The position numbers were made by a program, and so were the translations under genes. Below, piece after piece: positions 1 to 12,451 of a DNA stretch of 58,027 nucleotides. Below the pieces are notes generated by a model that was not told where the DNA came from, ran no database searches, and saw nothing but the letters and a program-made list of their open reading frames with translations. The stretch's first letter is position 1; every line of letters starts with the position of its first letter. The stretch is from contig JAJNNY010000111.1 of the NCBI GenBank assembly GCA_022453515.1, forward strand, positions 1-58,027. Reading direction: 5' to 3'. Source of the stretch: Astrocystis sublimbata (Eukaryota; Ascomycota; Sordariomycetes; Xylariales; Xylariaceae).

Positions 1-7
1 AGGAAAC

Positions 8-748
8 ATGCAGAAGAGAGACGTGATCGAGAAGAACGGAGAGACTGAGAAGACTCGCCCATTCGAATTTCGCGCCGGGGGGCTACGCGGTGGAGTTGGT
101 ACGTCTACTGTCTTGCCGCCGCTACCGGTCGCTGGTGCACGAGCTACGGCTTTCAGTCCTGCTGCTGCTTCGCCTCTTCGGCTTTCTTCTTTCCCCGGTC
201 CTCTTGCTTCCCATCCCACTTCTCGAGTCTCCGCTCCAGCTCTGGCTCCTCCTGCACGTATCGACCAAGCCAGTCCAAAGACTCCCCAGCGTGTTAAAAT
301 GGTGACATCTGGTTCGGAAGAACCTTTGGACAAGATACAGGAAGAAGAATCAGACGTGGATATGGGGGAAGCAGAAGCGGAGGTGGGTGATATGGCATCG
401 AGAAGAGATTCAGTTGACAAGAGATCTGGACATGATCACCATCGGTGCCGACCAATCGTCAATCCCCTACCCACCAACGGGGCTGGTCAAGTCAGCAGTC
501 ATTCAAGTCCTTCGCTCTTACGGAGCAGTCTCAATAGCAAAAGCAAGCGTATCACGGATGAAGAACCCCCCACACAACATCGGCAAGAGCTGGAACTAGG
601 CCAAGAGCAAGGGCAGGAAGACAACAACGGTGAGAGTAGAGAAACGGCCAAGAGAGTCAAAGTCCCTCGACGTAGGAATACCAACCGTAAGAGTTGGATA
701 CAGAAAAAGAAAAAGAATAGCGAGGACTATACGCAGGACAAGGGTTAG
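8..748 (+). CDS. Unrecognised protein, 3' part of a gene cut by the window edge
   Basis: An open frame of 246 codons runs to a TAG at 746-748 and is also open upstream to the first bases of the window, so the true start probably lies outside. The product is low-complexity: a Pro/Ala/Ser-rich first third, an acidic patch (EEESDVDMGEAEAEVGD) near residue 115, a Gln/Glu stretch, and a strongly basic Lys/Arg-rich end (KVPRRRNTNR, then WIQKKKKN) that could act as a nuclear localisation signal. I recognise no domain. A second frame (387-599) looks equally protein-like, so an unrecognised intron or a different frame is possible. The gene converges on the desaturase that follows. Confidence 0.35.
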   Translation: MQKRDVIEKNGETEKTRPFEFRAGGLRGGVGTSTVLPPLPVAGARATAFSPAAASPLRLSSFPGPLASHPTSRVSAPALAPPARIDQASPKTPQRVKMVTSGSEEPLDKIQEEESDVDMGEAEAEVGDMASRRDSVDKRSGHDHHRCRPIVNPLPTNGAGQVSSHSSPSLLRSSLNSKSKRITDEEPPTQHRQELELGQEQGQEDNNGESRETAKRVKVPRRRNTNRKSWIQKKKKNSEDYTQDKG

Positions 749-1515
749 TGAGGAGAGGGTGGTATGTACCGAGGCGCGAGTGTCGTTAGAAGTACGAGGT
801 ACGAGACTAGGATATATAAAAAAAGGAAAAAAGTGATGGGGTAAGTATAAGACTGTGCCCATTTGATGTTTCGATAAAGTTGTCCCGTTAAAATAAGAGC
901 ACAAAGGCTAGGGAAAGGATGTAGAAAGGGGATCAAGTCCAGCTAAATCAATTAAGTGCTTCAAGCTTAGGCTAGCTATTAAATCAACTCGAGAAAAACT
1001 ATTAGCATAGGCACTCGATTATTTCTCATGTCTTTATTCCACTCGCGAGCATTTAAACAGCCTCCTATCAGTATGATTCAATCCAAGACACCACGAGTTG
1101 CCGTTTGTTTCAATCTCTAGTCTCATTCCTCTATCTATATTTTTATGTTCGTAACGCCAAATTTAAGAAGGATATCTAACCTCCTGCCCGAGCTCTGTTC
1201 ATGAGTCGTATGGCCCGAGATGGTTGAGTCATTCAATCAGGTACATTGGATAAGTACCTAGGTTAGTAATGTTAAGCACGTCAATTTGCTCGAGAGCTCC
1301 GCATTTCCAAGCGTCGCCACCTTTCTCCAAATGAATTCGAATTCATTGACCCGTGCCACATCCCCGCGCTAGTTCCCCTCTTTATTGGTGCTGTCACCAT
1401 CTTCGAACTGGCATCCAAAGCAAAATTTGTCTCTTGCGTTGCCTGTTTTCGGCCCCAACCGACGAGGTGGATGTCCTGTTCAGCGGGAGGCGCGTAGAGA
1501 CATAAGGGACTCGAC
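749..1515. other. Convergent intergenic region
   Basis: Between the ends of two convergent genes. The stretch 840-1280 is clearly AT-richer than the flanking coding DNA and shows no coding frame, repeat or RNA gene that I can support. It should hold the 3' UTRs and poly(A) sites of both neighbours. Confidence 0.5.
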
Positions 1516-3056
1516 TCATTGGCCAGCCACACTCATCTTCATCGGCTTGGTGCCGAGACCGTTGGTGTTGCGGAAGAACAAAACGCCCTTGCCCTCGCCC
1601 TCGGCACCCTCGCTAGGCTCAACCCACTGGCACATGCGCGCACTGCGCCACATGGCCTGGAGGAAACCGATGGAACCGCCACGAACGTCGGCACGGTAGT
1701 GGCGGCCCATGACCCTCTTTATGGCCTCACTGGCCTCGTCGGCGTTATAGAAGGGAATGGTGGAGACGTAGTGGTGGAGGACGTGGGTCTCGATGATGCC
1801 GTGCAGAAGCTGGCGCCCGATGAAGCCGAACTCGCGATCAATAGTGGCGGCGGCGCCGCGGACGTAGTTCCACGATTCGCCGGTGTAGTGAGGCAGAGAT
1901 GGGTCGGTGTGCTGCAAGAAGGTGATGGCGACTGCGGAGAGCGAGCATGTTAGCGATGCAAGAACGAGGCACAGGAAGCGGGATACGGGACATAAACGCA
2001 AGTAAAGAAGCAGTGGTGGAATCACTTACCGAGCCAGTGGTTCACCCACAGGTACGGAATGAAGTACCAGACGAGCAGGTTGGACCAGCCAAAGGTGTTG
2101 CCGAGGTAGACGAGAGCGAGGGTGGTAAGGCCGATGCCGAGATCGCTGAGGGCAATGAGCTTGGCGTCCTTGGCCTCGTATAGGGGACTGCTGGGGTCGA
2201 AGTGGTTCACGCCGCCACCGAAGCCGTTGTGCTTGCCCTTGCCGCGGCCCTCGCTCTGCTTCTCGTGGTAGTCGTGGCCGGTGATGTTGGTCAGCAGGTA
2301 GTTGGGCCAGCCGATGAGCTGCTGGCCGATGAGCATGATGAGGGTGACAATGGGGGTCTCCTCGCCGAGCTCGGACAGCTCGTGGGCGAGGCGGCCCATG
2401 CGGGAGGCCTTCTCCTCGCGGGTCTTGGGCACGAAGACCATGTCGCGCTCCATGTTGCCGGTGGCCTTGTGATGCTTGCCGTGGGAGATCTTCCAGCTGA
2501 AGTAGGGCACGAGCAGGGCCGAGTGCAGCACCCAGCCGACGGTGTCGTTGAGGATCTTGGAGGGGCTGAAGGCCTGGTGGCCGCACTCGTGGGCCAGCAC
2601 CCACATGCCGGTGCCGAACAAGCCCTGGACGAAGGTGTAGAAGGCCCAGAGCAGGGCGCGGGCGGGGGTGGAGGGGATGTTCTCGGGCGTCACATAGGTG
2701 TGGAAGAGGTAAAAGGTGCCGGCGAGGCTGGCGACGTCTCGGGCGACGTAGTACAGGCCGGTGGCAGCGGAGCGCTCGTAGCAGTGCTTGGGGATGGCAT
2801 CGCGGATGTCCTTGATGGTGTAGTCGGGCACCTCGAACTGGTTGCCGTACGTGTCGGTGAGCCTGCCGAACGTGGGCTTGGCTGGCAGCTCATCCGAGGC
2901 TAGGGACGAGAGCGACGTGGACGAGGCCGAGGGCCTGGGCGAGGCCAGGGGCGAGGCGACGACCGAGGTGTCGCTGTCGTTGGCCGTGGTGGAGGTGGCG
3001 GTGCGACGGAGGGCCTGATGCTGACGAGCCCGGCCGCTGGTGGTTGCGGAGGCCAT
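1516..3056 (-). CDS. Delta-12 (oleate) fatty acid desaturase
   Basis: Membrane desaturase of the endoplasmic reticulum that inserts the second double bond into oleoyl chains to give linoleate. Two exons, 3056-2030 and 1931-1516, flank a 98-nt intron (GTAAGT ... CGCAG); the junction falls in a Val codon and joins NHWL to AITFLQHTDPSLPHY, a continuous family motif. The product is 480 residues, the usual fungal length. All three di-iron histidine boxes are present: HECGH (156-160), HGKHH (192-196) and HVLHH (392-396). The first 60 residues are a Ser/Thr-rich tail typical of ascomycete family members, then DTYGNQFEVPDYTIKDIRDA begins the conserved part. The start is the first ATG of the frame. 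A paralogous omega-3 desaturase is the main alternative; the overall motifs fit delta-12 better, but substrate cannot be proved from sequence. Confidence 0.94.
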
Positions 3057-3861
3057 GTTGATACAACCAGCGTCTCTCGCTTGCTGTGTCCTTCGGTTTT
3101 GCTTGATGCTGTCACTCGTCTCCTTGCTTCCTGCCTCGCTTTGTGTGTGTCCCTGTGTCCCTGTCCCGCTCCGATTGTGGTGGACTTAAGAGTGTACAGA
3201 ATGAGTGGTGGTATTAATGATGATGATGAGGATGATAGATATCAATGATCCAAGAGGTTAGGCGGGGGTGGGGGAGGTGAGAGATGAGGGAAGTCTGGGA
3301 GGGTATAGGCGATGAAGAAGAGAGGAAGAATCGATATTAGTAGGTTGGCTGAGGCTAGGTCACCCTCGCTAACAGGTATTTTCTCTGTCTGGTGCGGTCT
3401 GGTGTAAATATACTAAGCAGACACAGAAGTACATGTATCCTGCAGGTATTGTCTGTTCTCGGGTGTACTTGGGCGGGTGAGGACTAGCAACCCGCACACG
3501 CACGTATTAGTGGATGTACCGAAGTAGATGTACACTCTGGGACTGACATAAGGTACCTCCTCGCCTACTGGCTGCCCTGGTTCTTTGGTTTCACAGAAGG
3601 CAAGGCGGGGCGGAACTTGGTCGGCTACCACATGTAGGAACTTACCTACTTCGAGGTTACCTCTCAGTTCTGCTGCTCGACCAAGGCTTGCACGGCTTGC
3701 ACCCGTGGGCGCAAGAACACTATTGAGGTGATAATAGGGGCGAAGGGATTGGTCCGTTCGAGACTCTTGTTGATGCGTGCAGATCGCCGGCCTTCGGATT
3801 GGGCGAGACTCAAAAAGTCAAAACTCGATGTGGGACCGGTGGATTCTCGGTTCTTGGGCAT

Positions 3862-3873
3862 GTACCTAGGTAC
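3862..3873. repeat. Intergenic palindrome GTACCTAGGTAC
   Basis: A perfect 12-nt palindrome upstream of the desaturase. The identical 12-mer recurs at 41166-41177 and the core TACCTAGGTA at 6045-6054; shorter TACCTA/TAGGTA pieces are scattered through many intergenic stretches of the window. Function unknown. Confidence 0.6.
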
Positions 3874-5569
3874 CTTAGGGAGGTAGACAATGCCCACCCA
3901 GTGGGAATCGGGCACGCTTAGCATTCCAGGTTCATGATGCAATTTGCTGATTGGTACTGCAGTTGTGCCGTGGACTCAGGCTCGTCAGGGTCTCAGGCTC
4001 TGCCATGGCGATATGGCAATCGCTCGAACGCTCAAGCCCCCAGGCAACCTGGGGACCAGGCGAACCAGACTATCAGGAAAGGATTCAGGGTCCTTGGTCT
4101 GACCTTAGGTAACGACATGTACCTAAAGGTATCCCTCGCCAGGTCCCCTCGCCAGGTCCCCTCGGCCCCATTGGCCAATGGCCTTTCCCCAGCAAATCGC
4201 TCACCCTGCCGATCTCGCCAATCACGTACCCCTGCTGCTTCCTTTTACGGTATGGCTCGCAGAGGTAGAGCAGTCCGGTTGGGCGGGTTTCACATGCCAA
4301 TCCCCAATGTCCTTCTCTGTTCCCTTTCACCGCCCGCTGCCGTCGTATCTGTACTTGTATGAGATACCAGATACCTCACGGGCTCATCTCGAGGGTGGGC
4401 GATTACCTGCTGACCTCGTTCGACAGCTTCCATGTCTCCCATCTGCCAGACCTTGAAGCCTTCAATATATTCCGTATTCCGTATTCCGTATTATGTATAC
4501 ATCGCATGATGGGTTCCTGTAGTTTTGCATCTCCGGAATATCTCACTTCACCGCCCTGCGTGGCAGCTTTTGTTCCACTTGGTACGTACTCGCGAGGCCA
4601 GACCGCCTCGGCTTGTAAGTGAGCGTGGACAGAGCGAGCGCATCACATCAGCTACACATAGCACTCAAACCATGCCCTGCCGTGACGCCATCTCAACTGT
4701 GGACTGCTACCGAACGTAGCCAAGATAGCACTCCATCATGTATTGCCATGATCATCTGCTCTGCTGAGGACTCTCGCTGGTTTCCCGCTGCCACACCATA
4801 CCCGACAGCTGGGTGGAATGGAATAAGTGGACTGAGAACGGCTGACACACTCGACGAATGTACCTATCTCGCCTATGTCTTGTTCGTGGTGTCAATTACC
4901 TAGTAGCTTCAAGGTTCCGAAAACACAGATATCAATACATCAGGCGTGGCTTGCATAGTGTTGCCCATTCTTGCTTTTGATAGGTTTGTGGGCCGGGCTG
5001 GCTCTGGCACCCGCATCATCAGTGTATCGGATTGCAGTTTAGCACACAGCCTTCAACTTCAGCCCTCCTCAATTCAACCAACACTCGGTTCGTCCACGTG
5101 CCTGCATTTGGTGTGGCCAGCGAAACTGTCAACTAGTGGGCCTGGAGCCTACGCAGGCTACCTCGCAGAATAAGAAAACTTCGAATGAAGTCAAGTATGC
5201 AAGACTGAGAGTGAGAGGCCTGTGAGGCGTGACTCGTGAGGGTAGCACGAGACATAGTGTGGATGTGGCTTGGAACATGGGGAAACCCCTCCAATCAATT
5301 CAATTCATTGCTCAATCTCACTACAACGTCAAGATACGTATAAATCAGAATTCTGTCAGATCCTGGTCAGATCTCGCGACCCCTGTGGCTTCCACCTTAT
5401 AATTGTATGTATGAGCTGGGCAAAGAACTGGGGTCCAGGGGCTTGGCGGAACCACTCTTTTTCTGTTGGGGACGTGGAATTCTTGTTGAGTCGACACCCC
5501 GAGATCTGCCGTGGATCTCCCCTTTGCCTGCTACCCAATCATCGCTGATCTATACTTAGGAGAGACGTT

Positions 5570-6190
5570 AAGCGATTGTCGTTTTTAATTATAGATACTA
5601 AGCCCTTGTTGATAGACATCGAGTTCTATCCAAGTCTTCTTTCTTAAACCTGGATTATCCACGTGCTAGCAGTACATTTTAGCAAACATTCGCTTTTTGT
5701 TTCGCAGTGAAACGGTGTTGATATTCCCTTTTATCCGACATCAGATCCTGCAACTATTTGGGTTTAATATCGAAGCTCATGGCAATTTCGAGGCGAAACT
5801 TAAAAAGCTTCAAAGTTTATTCATTCATTAATTATAACATGATGCTTAGGCTAATAGCTAACTCTCGCTATAACCTATAACATGCTAGATAGAAGCTGCT
5901 AGGACTCCACACTTATGTTAGCCGGCTTAAGCAGGACGGGACGTGGTAAAGGGTTAGGAGGTAGCTCGTCTACTACTAGTTGATAATGGAAAAAGGTAGT
6001 TCCGGCGGGTATTCAAACCGTATGAAAAGCTAGATACTAGATACTACCTAGGTAACAACTCGTAAAAGCTAAACAATACTTGAGAATTTGCTTAAAAGAT
6101 AAGTTATAAAGCAAGATAATAGAGGAAAAGGAAGTTAATAAGTCTAGCATAAGATAAAGAAATACAATTAACGTTTTTAAGGCATTTTTT
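5570..6190. other. AT-rich block, possible degenerate repeat
   Basis: Composition changes sharply to A/T with many TAA/TAG/ATA words, unlike the flanking DNA. No open frame or terminal repeat is visible. Such blocks in ascomycetes are often old transposon copies decayed by repeat-induced point mutation; here that is only inferred from composition. Confidence 0.3.
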
Positions 6191-6391
6191 GTTGGCCGTC
6201 CTATCCTCAACCCTCCTAAGCCATACCTAATTCCCCCAAGCTCAAGACCACTTGAATACTTGCCAGACCACGCTCACCACTTAACACCCTATTGTTGGCG
6301 ACTTAGAGCCCCAATGGTTTATGGCGATTCATTGCATCGACTTGAGGCAACCCTCTCCTTTCACCCCTCGATCGAGGTTTGTTATTCATGC

Positions 6392-9060
6392 CTATTCAAT
6401 GATAGTAGAAGCGCCCGCAACCCCTTTCCCCTTCCCCGACGTCATTCTTGCCTGATAACGTGGGCATGATTTAGCCTCGATAACGACCTTCGTTCGCTTT
6501 AGTGGACTAGCTCTTTGAGCCCATTCGTCGAGAAATGCCCCTATGACACGCTTCCTGCTGGCGTTGTTATGGTGCGCAACGGCTTTGCCTTTCGAATCGA
6601 TTCCACATTGGCTTCGCGTTGCCGATGTGGCAATGGACAAAGATTGGGAATACGAGCAGCCAGCTTGATGTGCCGGCGACCTGTGTCTTGCGGGGCGCGC
6701 ACGCCTATATATCTCTTGCGGTGGGGGCAAGCTTGGTTCTTTTTCAAAAGGGGGAAACGGCTGTTGTGAGACATGGAGAGATGGCCGGGGGGCCGTGTTG
6801 CTTTGTTGAGACCCCTTACTCTTGTGCTTGCCGTGCGAAACGCTTATATCTGTGTTAGCTGCACAGTTGCTGCTGGACAGGTTCGGCTGTGCGGCGCTCT
6901 TGGACTGTCTCCGTGTACTGCCTGCTCCAGTGCCAGTGCCAGTGCGACTGGTCTTTCCTGACGACGAGCCGTAGAAGCTTGCAGGGGGGATCTCGGGCAC
7001 TACTTGCCGCCTCACAACCGGGGTTGGGGGTCTCTGTGGCATGGGTTGGCTTGGAACCTGGATCGGTGCAAGTGGCTTCGCGAGTCTCAAATTCTGCCTC
7101 TGATTTTCTGCACGAAGTATAGCAGGTGTCTCCCGAGCTGCCAAAGACCTGCTAGGAAATGAGGGGGAGACGGCAACACGGGCTTGCGAGGTTTTGGCCT
7201 GTAAACTACTCGTAGTAGCGACCGTGGTATGCTGGACCATGCCTACGGTATCTTTCGTAGACTTTTCTCCTTGTCTGCCTTTCCCTCGAAGGCCTGTGCT
7301 TGTCCTATGCCACTGGGAGCTATTAATAGCCTCTCTAGCTCTCTTAGGCCTCGTCCTGCCTTCATGGTCACTCGAGTTGCGTAAGAGACTTCTCAAAAAT
7401 TGATCTGACAGTTCGGGCTCTGGAGAGTTGCTTGCATCCGGAGTCACGAAATCAGCGAACGGACGGATCACGGGCGCTGGCGATATGAGGGACTCCCTTT
7501 CCTTTTCGCGGTGGTCAATCTGCGCCTCGCCTGACGCAACCACACGAGCCACCTCTCCGACAATAATGGACGACAGTGGCTGGTTTTGGCTGCTGTCTGG
7601 CTTAATGTTGCTAGACATAACTTTGCATGAGGCATACTCCCCTGCTTGCCGGGTTCCCCGGCTCATGCGTGCTGGTGGTGCTTGAACTTCTGGCTCCAGG
7701 CTGCTCAGCGGTGTTCCGAGGCCATCGGGTGTTTCCTTAACTGTGTGCTTGCGGACGAACCTCGTGTTGTCATCCTGCTCAATTGATGGCAGAACCTTAT
7801 CTCCCTCAGCCGATACAGCAATGTTGTTGCGGGAGACTGCATTTTCCTCATGCTCTTCTTCCTCCCAATCCGACCATTCACTCTCAGACCCCGAGTCATC
7901 GGAACCAGCCAAGTTCCGCACCGGTTTCATAGCCATCGCCACCTGCTTCTCGCATGCCCTCAAGAACAAAGATGAGAATACTAGGTGGCCGATATCCGCC
8001 GGTACCTTGTCACTTCTTACTAGTCGGTGCTGGAAAATTCGCACCAGTTTGTGGGTACCGATCGCTTCGATCACGGAACTTAAGAGCCTCTGTATATTCG
8101 TTTCCATCTCTAACGTCCTGAGGATGGGCAACAGGTTCCTTTGGAACGCTCTGCTAAACGATTGTTTCAGGTATCTTGTCTTATATCCTCGTGAGAGATG
8201 AGATCCATTTGTCCCTGATGGATTGGGGGCTCGGTCGCGTCGCTGCAGTTGTTGAGAGTGCTTCATTATCCATGATTTAACCTGACCCCAGGTTTGAAAA
8301 CGTCGGTCGTCGATTGTCGCTGATATCTTTCCCATTACTGCAGCGTCAATGAATTAGTTGGGCGAAGTGTTTGGCGTTTCCAATGAGATCAGGGAACACT
8401 CGAAGGTAAGTATGCATGGGGTGATAAGGAATATGAAGAGCTTGACAAGTCATGCACTAAATGCGATTATGCTCCTCGCCGGGAAAATGAGACTAAAAAA
8501 TGCATAGGAATAATCGGACTCACAGGTAGTACAGTCCTCGTCATCCGCACCTTGTGCCTCCACCAAGCATCTGTACAGCAATGCCTTATTCCTTACGAGA
8601 ATATTGACCAGTGTCGTTGTCTGCTGTACCTGCGTTGTCTGCGTTGGTGGAACTGCCTGAGATGGTCTTGCTTGAACTCTTGCGTTAACAGGGGAGTGGG
8701 CGGCCTTTCGATTTCGTACATCATTGCCCTATAACCATGGTGAGTGCCATGCCCGGTAATTAATGAACAAGTGAATAGGGATTCTGTACTCACGACATCC
8801 TTTTTCGTCTGCCCGCCCAGCCTCGCTCGGTTGACGCGTTTAGATGTTTGCTTATATCGTGTGGCTGGTGTAAAAGGGCGTAGCGTAAGTGAAAAGTCAT
8901 AATCTGTGTTTGAAAGGGCCTGTCGCCGCGAAGGTGATTTCGGGCTGGATGGCCTCGGGGACGAGAAGGGGGGAGATAACTCTTGAACTGCCAGATACGA
9001 CGAAGTGTAGGGTTGGCTGGTCAGTGTAGCGGCTGTTTTAGCTTTCTTTTTCGATTCCAT
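6392..9060 (-). CDS. Unrecognised 805-residue protein, three exons
   Basis: Three exons keep one frame: 9060-8794, 8728-8524 and 8337-6392. Intron 1 is 65 nt (GTGAGT ... TATAG); intron 2 is 186 nt (GTGAGT ... CTGCAG, with an ACTAAT branch-like site), and phases match at both. I recognise no family. Residues 1-90 are basic and Ser/Pro-rich; residues about 125-290 look helical and ordered (for example LVNILVRNKALLYRCLVEA and FQRNLLPILRTLEMETNIQ); an acidic patch (SESEWSDWEEEEHEEN) follows; the remaining half is Ser/Pro/Gln-rich and disordered, ending in a basic tail. This layout suggests a nuclear or scaffold protein, which is only inference. The flanks are long non-coding stretches with no operon-like partner. 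Confidence 0.62.
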
Positions 9061-10006
9061 TATGTTTTCTTCCTATGCATTAACATAAGCTGTTAGTATT
9101 AATACGTCACGTCACGATTATGTGGTACCCCCCGCTGTTAATACCGGAATGAAAATTCTTACGATTAATAAATAATTATATGGATATCTTATTGCAACCT
9201 TTTCAAGATGTGTGATGTTCGGGTAAAATCCTCCAAGCCTTAATACGGCTGGTCGACGTGACTAAAGAGACAATGATATCGGGTAAGCCTAGCCGAGAGG
9301 GGGTAGATGTATTACCTGCCCCGTTGTGTGCTGTTGGCACACTGGTCGGGGAGGAGCTTCAACGCCTTGATCTCCAAGTCAAGCTTTAGAACCAGCTTAC
9401 CGGTGCCCGGTATTATAACAGGCGTATACGTATTGCGGAATGAAGGCGTCAAAGTATCATGGAAGCCTAGCGCGTTTGCTCGGGCCCCAACAATCAATCA
9501 ATCAAGTTTGACAGGCATGGTAGGTGTGATAAGGTGCCTAGTCCAAGCCTGTTCGAGGGCCGCGGACACTACCTGTTCCTCCGCGATGCAGAAGGAGCCA
9601 GCCACCTGACACGAGAAGTTTTTCTCTCTGCTGTGTCACCCTCCCTTACCTTTTGGGGCAGCCCCCAAAACTGCCCGGATGAGCCCTTCCCTGTTGGGAG
9701 CAGAGGCGTTGCCCTGGGTGCCTGGATGGCTGGATGGCTGCTATCAAACGTGCCCGCGTGCAAACGAAACAAGGGTTATCGTTTCTTTTTTCATTCGCTC
9801 ACATATGCGACATGCTATGGAAGTATCTACACAGTGGGAGCTCGCCAATGTTTGACTGTTGTCCAAAAGCAAAAGGAAGGATTTTTACGTGACAGTAGGC
9901 ATGACAGACCAGCTCAAACCCGGAGTTCTTTCCCAACTTTCTCGATCCGTCGCAGGGAACAACATTTCGCCAGACCGTTGTCCTAGGATCGCTTGCCCGC
10001 CGATAC
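9061..10006. other. Intergenic region between two divergent orphan genes
   Basis: AT-rich at 9070-9200. Short plus-strand frames (9307-9609, 9534-9986) show neither splice signals nor recognisable motifs. Promoters of both orphan genes should lie here; an extra 5' exon of the plus-strand gene cannot be excluded. Confidence 0.45.
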
Positions 10007-11289
10007 TTGCAATTAGATGTTCTGGGGAACCGCCTCCCCCATATGAATTCCCCAATGGCAGAAAATACTCGGCCCGGTTATAGACTCCCTCCGGGAGGAA
10101 ATACACAAGAAAGAGGTCAGAACCACGCTTCCTTGCCCGAGATCTCATCAGAGAGCTCCGGTATCAAGAATAAGGATGGACGCAACATGTCGCGAACACC
10201 CAGAGCTTCGCCCCCGCTCGGTATCCCATGCGCTTCTGAGCCCAATACGCTTGGAGTTCAATACAGGTCAGAACATGTGAAGATAATCCATTGGCACAGA
10301 CCCATCACGCCAGGAAGCAAGTCTTGTCCCATTAAGGTTGAAGATGAAGAAGACTCGTCGTCTGTCAAGATAGAAGAAGATTCGCCGAGGGCCCATTTCT
10401 TACCACATACCCCGAACCGGAAGAGCCCCAGTTCTCGTGAGCTTCATGAGCCGTTTTCAACGCTTCCGAAGGGGCCCGTATGTGATCCTGCAACTGTTCA
10501 ACATGACAACTGCTCACATCTTAGTAGGCTATACCTCTTAAGAAGCAGACTGCCGATGCCCAATCAATGGGGAATGACGATGTTGGTGGGAGTTCGTTGA
10601 AGACCTTTGCAACATGTTTGGGGGTAGCAAAGGATGTGAAATCCATTGTCGCGTCGCCGAAAACCGCGATAGCGTTTCTTGGTTGTTTTCTTTCGTCAGA
10701 ACCGTTTTGGCGCAAATCGCGGGATCATGACCGAGCTCCTGATCGGGAGTTCTGGATGAGGATGGTCAGCAAATTCAACACCTGTGGCCATAGGCACCGC
10801 ATCACATGGCAGACAGCAAGGACCCTCGCACTCACTCTTTGTGGTCGGAAGTACAGGAACTTTGTATTGAATCGACTGGAAAGGTGCAATGAGCGATCTC
10901 GTCTCGCTGCAATACTCTATGAATGTCGTGGGATGTCTAATCGGCGGAAGCGTGTACAACAACAGTCCACCCTGAAAGCTACAAAAGACATGCCCAATGA
11001 CTACCAGAGGATAACAGCACCAACAGTTACCGAACAAGTCGATGGTTCAGCGGTTAGACAGGAACCTCGCAGAGATGTCCTTGAGAGAAAACCAAGGACC
11101 CTTGAAGACCGCGAGAAGCTTCTTCAGACTTTAAGCCAGACTATTTCGAGACCGCCACACGCGGAAGAACAAGAGAAGAACGGCAAACTGATAGACAATC
11201 AACGCCTAGAGCAGCGGGTAATACAACTCGAACATGCCTTGATGGACTTCAACGGCCACGATTTAATCATAAATCACTACCATAACTAA
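10007..11289 (+). CDS. Unrecognised protein with two sumoylation-like motifs
   Basis: Proposed exons are 10007-10477 and 10549-11289 with a 71-nt intron (GTATGT ... GCAG, TGCTCAC branch-like element), giving 403 residues. An acceptor six bases upstream is also in frame. The start could instead be the ATG at 10043. No family is recognised. The first exon is disordered and carries two psi-K-x-E motifs close together, IKVE and VKIE, set in acidic residues (IKVEDEEDSS, VKIEEDSP), the classic form of a sumoylated regulator. The second exon holds an ordered, basic stretch with several Trp and Cys residues (FWMRMVSKFNTCGHRHRITW) and ends in a charged, probably coiled-coil segment (DNQRLEQRVIQLEHALMDF). 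It could be a DNA-associated protein, but that is inference. Confidence 0.5.
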
Positions 11290-12451
11290 CATAGTAGTCC
11301 GAAACTATAGCTTCTGTGATATAGTGGTTTAATCATTTTAAATTTACATATTCAATGATTTCTAGTTAAAAATGAACGAGCTTAGGTATGAAGTACTACG
11401 GAGATGCTTACCTACTTCTATTGAGTGTTTGCAGGCTTTGACTCGTGGTGCTTGATGCTCGATTCTCGGTGCCGGATTCCGCGTACCGGACGTTGGATGC
11501 CGGAGGGTTTTAGGCGTGTCTGGACCAAGGTGACCAAGGTGACCTGACATCCCGACAGCAAACGGACCTCGTTTGTAGGCTTGCAGCAGCTAGCACTATG
11601 ACTCGAGCTGCAACTGTAATTGGGTTTATAGGTACCAGGTATGTAGGTACTTGCGTATCCAAGGTATATGTGCATATGACAGGTCACACATATCCTAAAG
11701 CCAGACCCGGACACCCGGAATCGCGAACAAGCAGGGAGATCGACGGAAAGCGGGAGTGCGTCTGCACCAGCAAGGCCACCTGTCACTCACCTGATTGATC
11801 CCAAATGAACGTAATTACGCGACACGTAAAGGTTGAGGGTAAGACGAATGTGGACGCAGAGGTTCAGGCATATCTTCATACAAGGAGGCCCGTAACGATC
11901 TTTCGAACTAAAAATCCATTTGTTGCATGATAAAATATACATTGAGAATTATAAGCAGTATATAGCCTGTTTCCTATGTTTCCATTTTTTTAATATCCTA
12001 TGCGTGTCCAACCAAGTTCCAAGGGAGAAATCTAGGCTGATAGCGGGGCGAATGAAACTATGCATGGTTTAATCATCATTATACAATATATTCAAGGGAG
12101 TCTGGCTTGCAGAGATAGCGAGTTTCAAACAGACGAATAGTCAATTCTGTTGGTGACGTAGATGAATCTCGAGACAATGTATGCAGCTGGACTTGAGCTT
12201 GATGTCGATGCCCTGATGGAATGGCTTCGAGATGATTGGCCTTGCATCCACACTCACATATGGATCTAGATAGCCATCTCGCGCGAGCGGCGGGCATCAT
12301 ATTAGGAGACAACCATTGAAAACATTGGGCTTCAAGTTTCTCATTATGGCCCTGATTATCGTTGTCGTTATCGTTGTTGGACGATCGTGAAGTCGTGATT
12401 AAAAGGTTTGACCCTCTCTTGTTCGTTCAATTTTTTGCCACCGCATCTTTG
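11290..12451. other. Intergenic region, convergent
   Basis: 3' flanks of the orphan gene and of the TBC gene. Mixed composition, AT-rich at 11300-11400 and 11900-12000. No RNA gene, repeat or credible coding frame seen. Confidence 0.5.

Larger units (their letters stand above)
3057..6391. other. Long intergenic region, no supported gene
   Basis: Holds the desaturase promoter and no coding frame I can support; the short frames around 3930-5550 lack splice logic and family resemblance. Visible structure: the palindrome GTACCTAGGTAC at 3862-3873, a 13-mer tandem repeat (CGCCAGGTCCCCT twice) near 4137-4162, a TTCCGTA triple repeat near 4470-4490, and an AT-rich block from about 5570 to 6190. Confidence 0.5.

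Noticed and set aside
5985..6025. Possible tRNA T-arm-like word in AT-rich DNA
   Set aside because: No acceptor, D or anticodon stem could be built around it, and no A box was visible.
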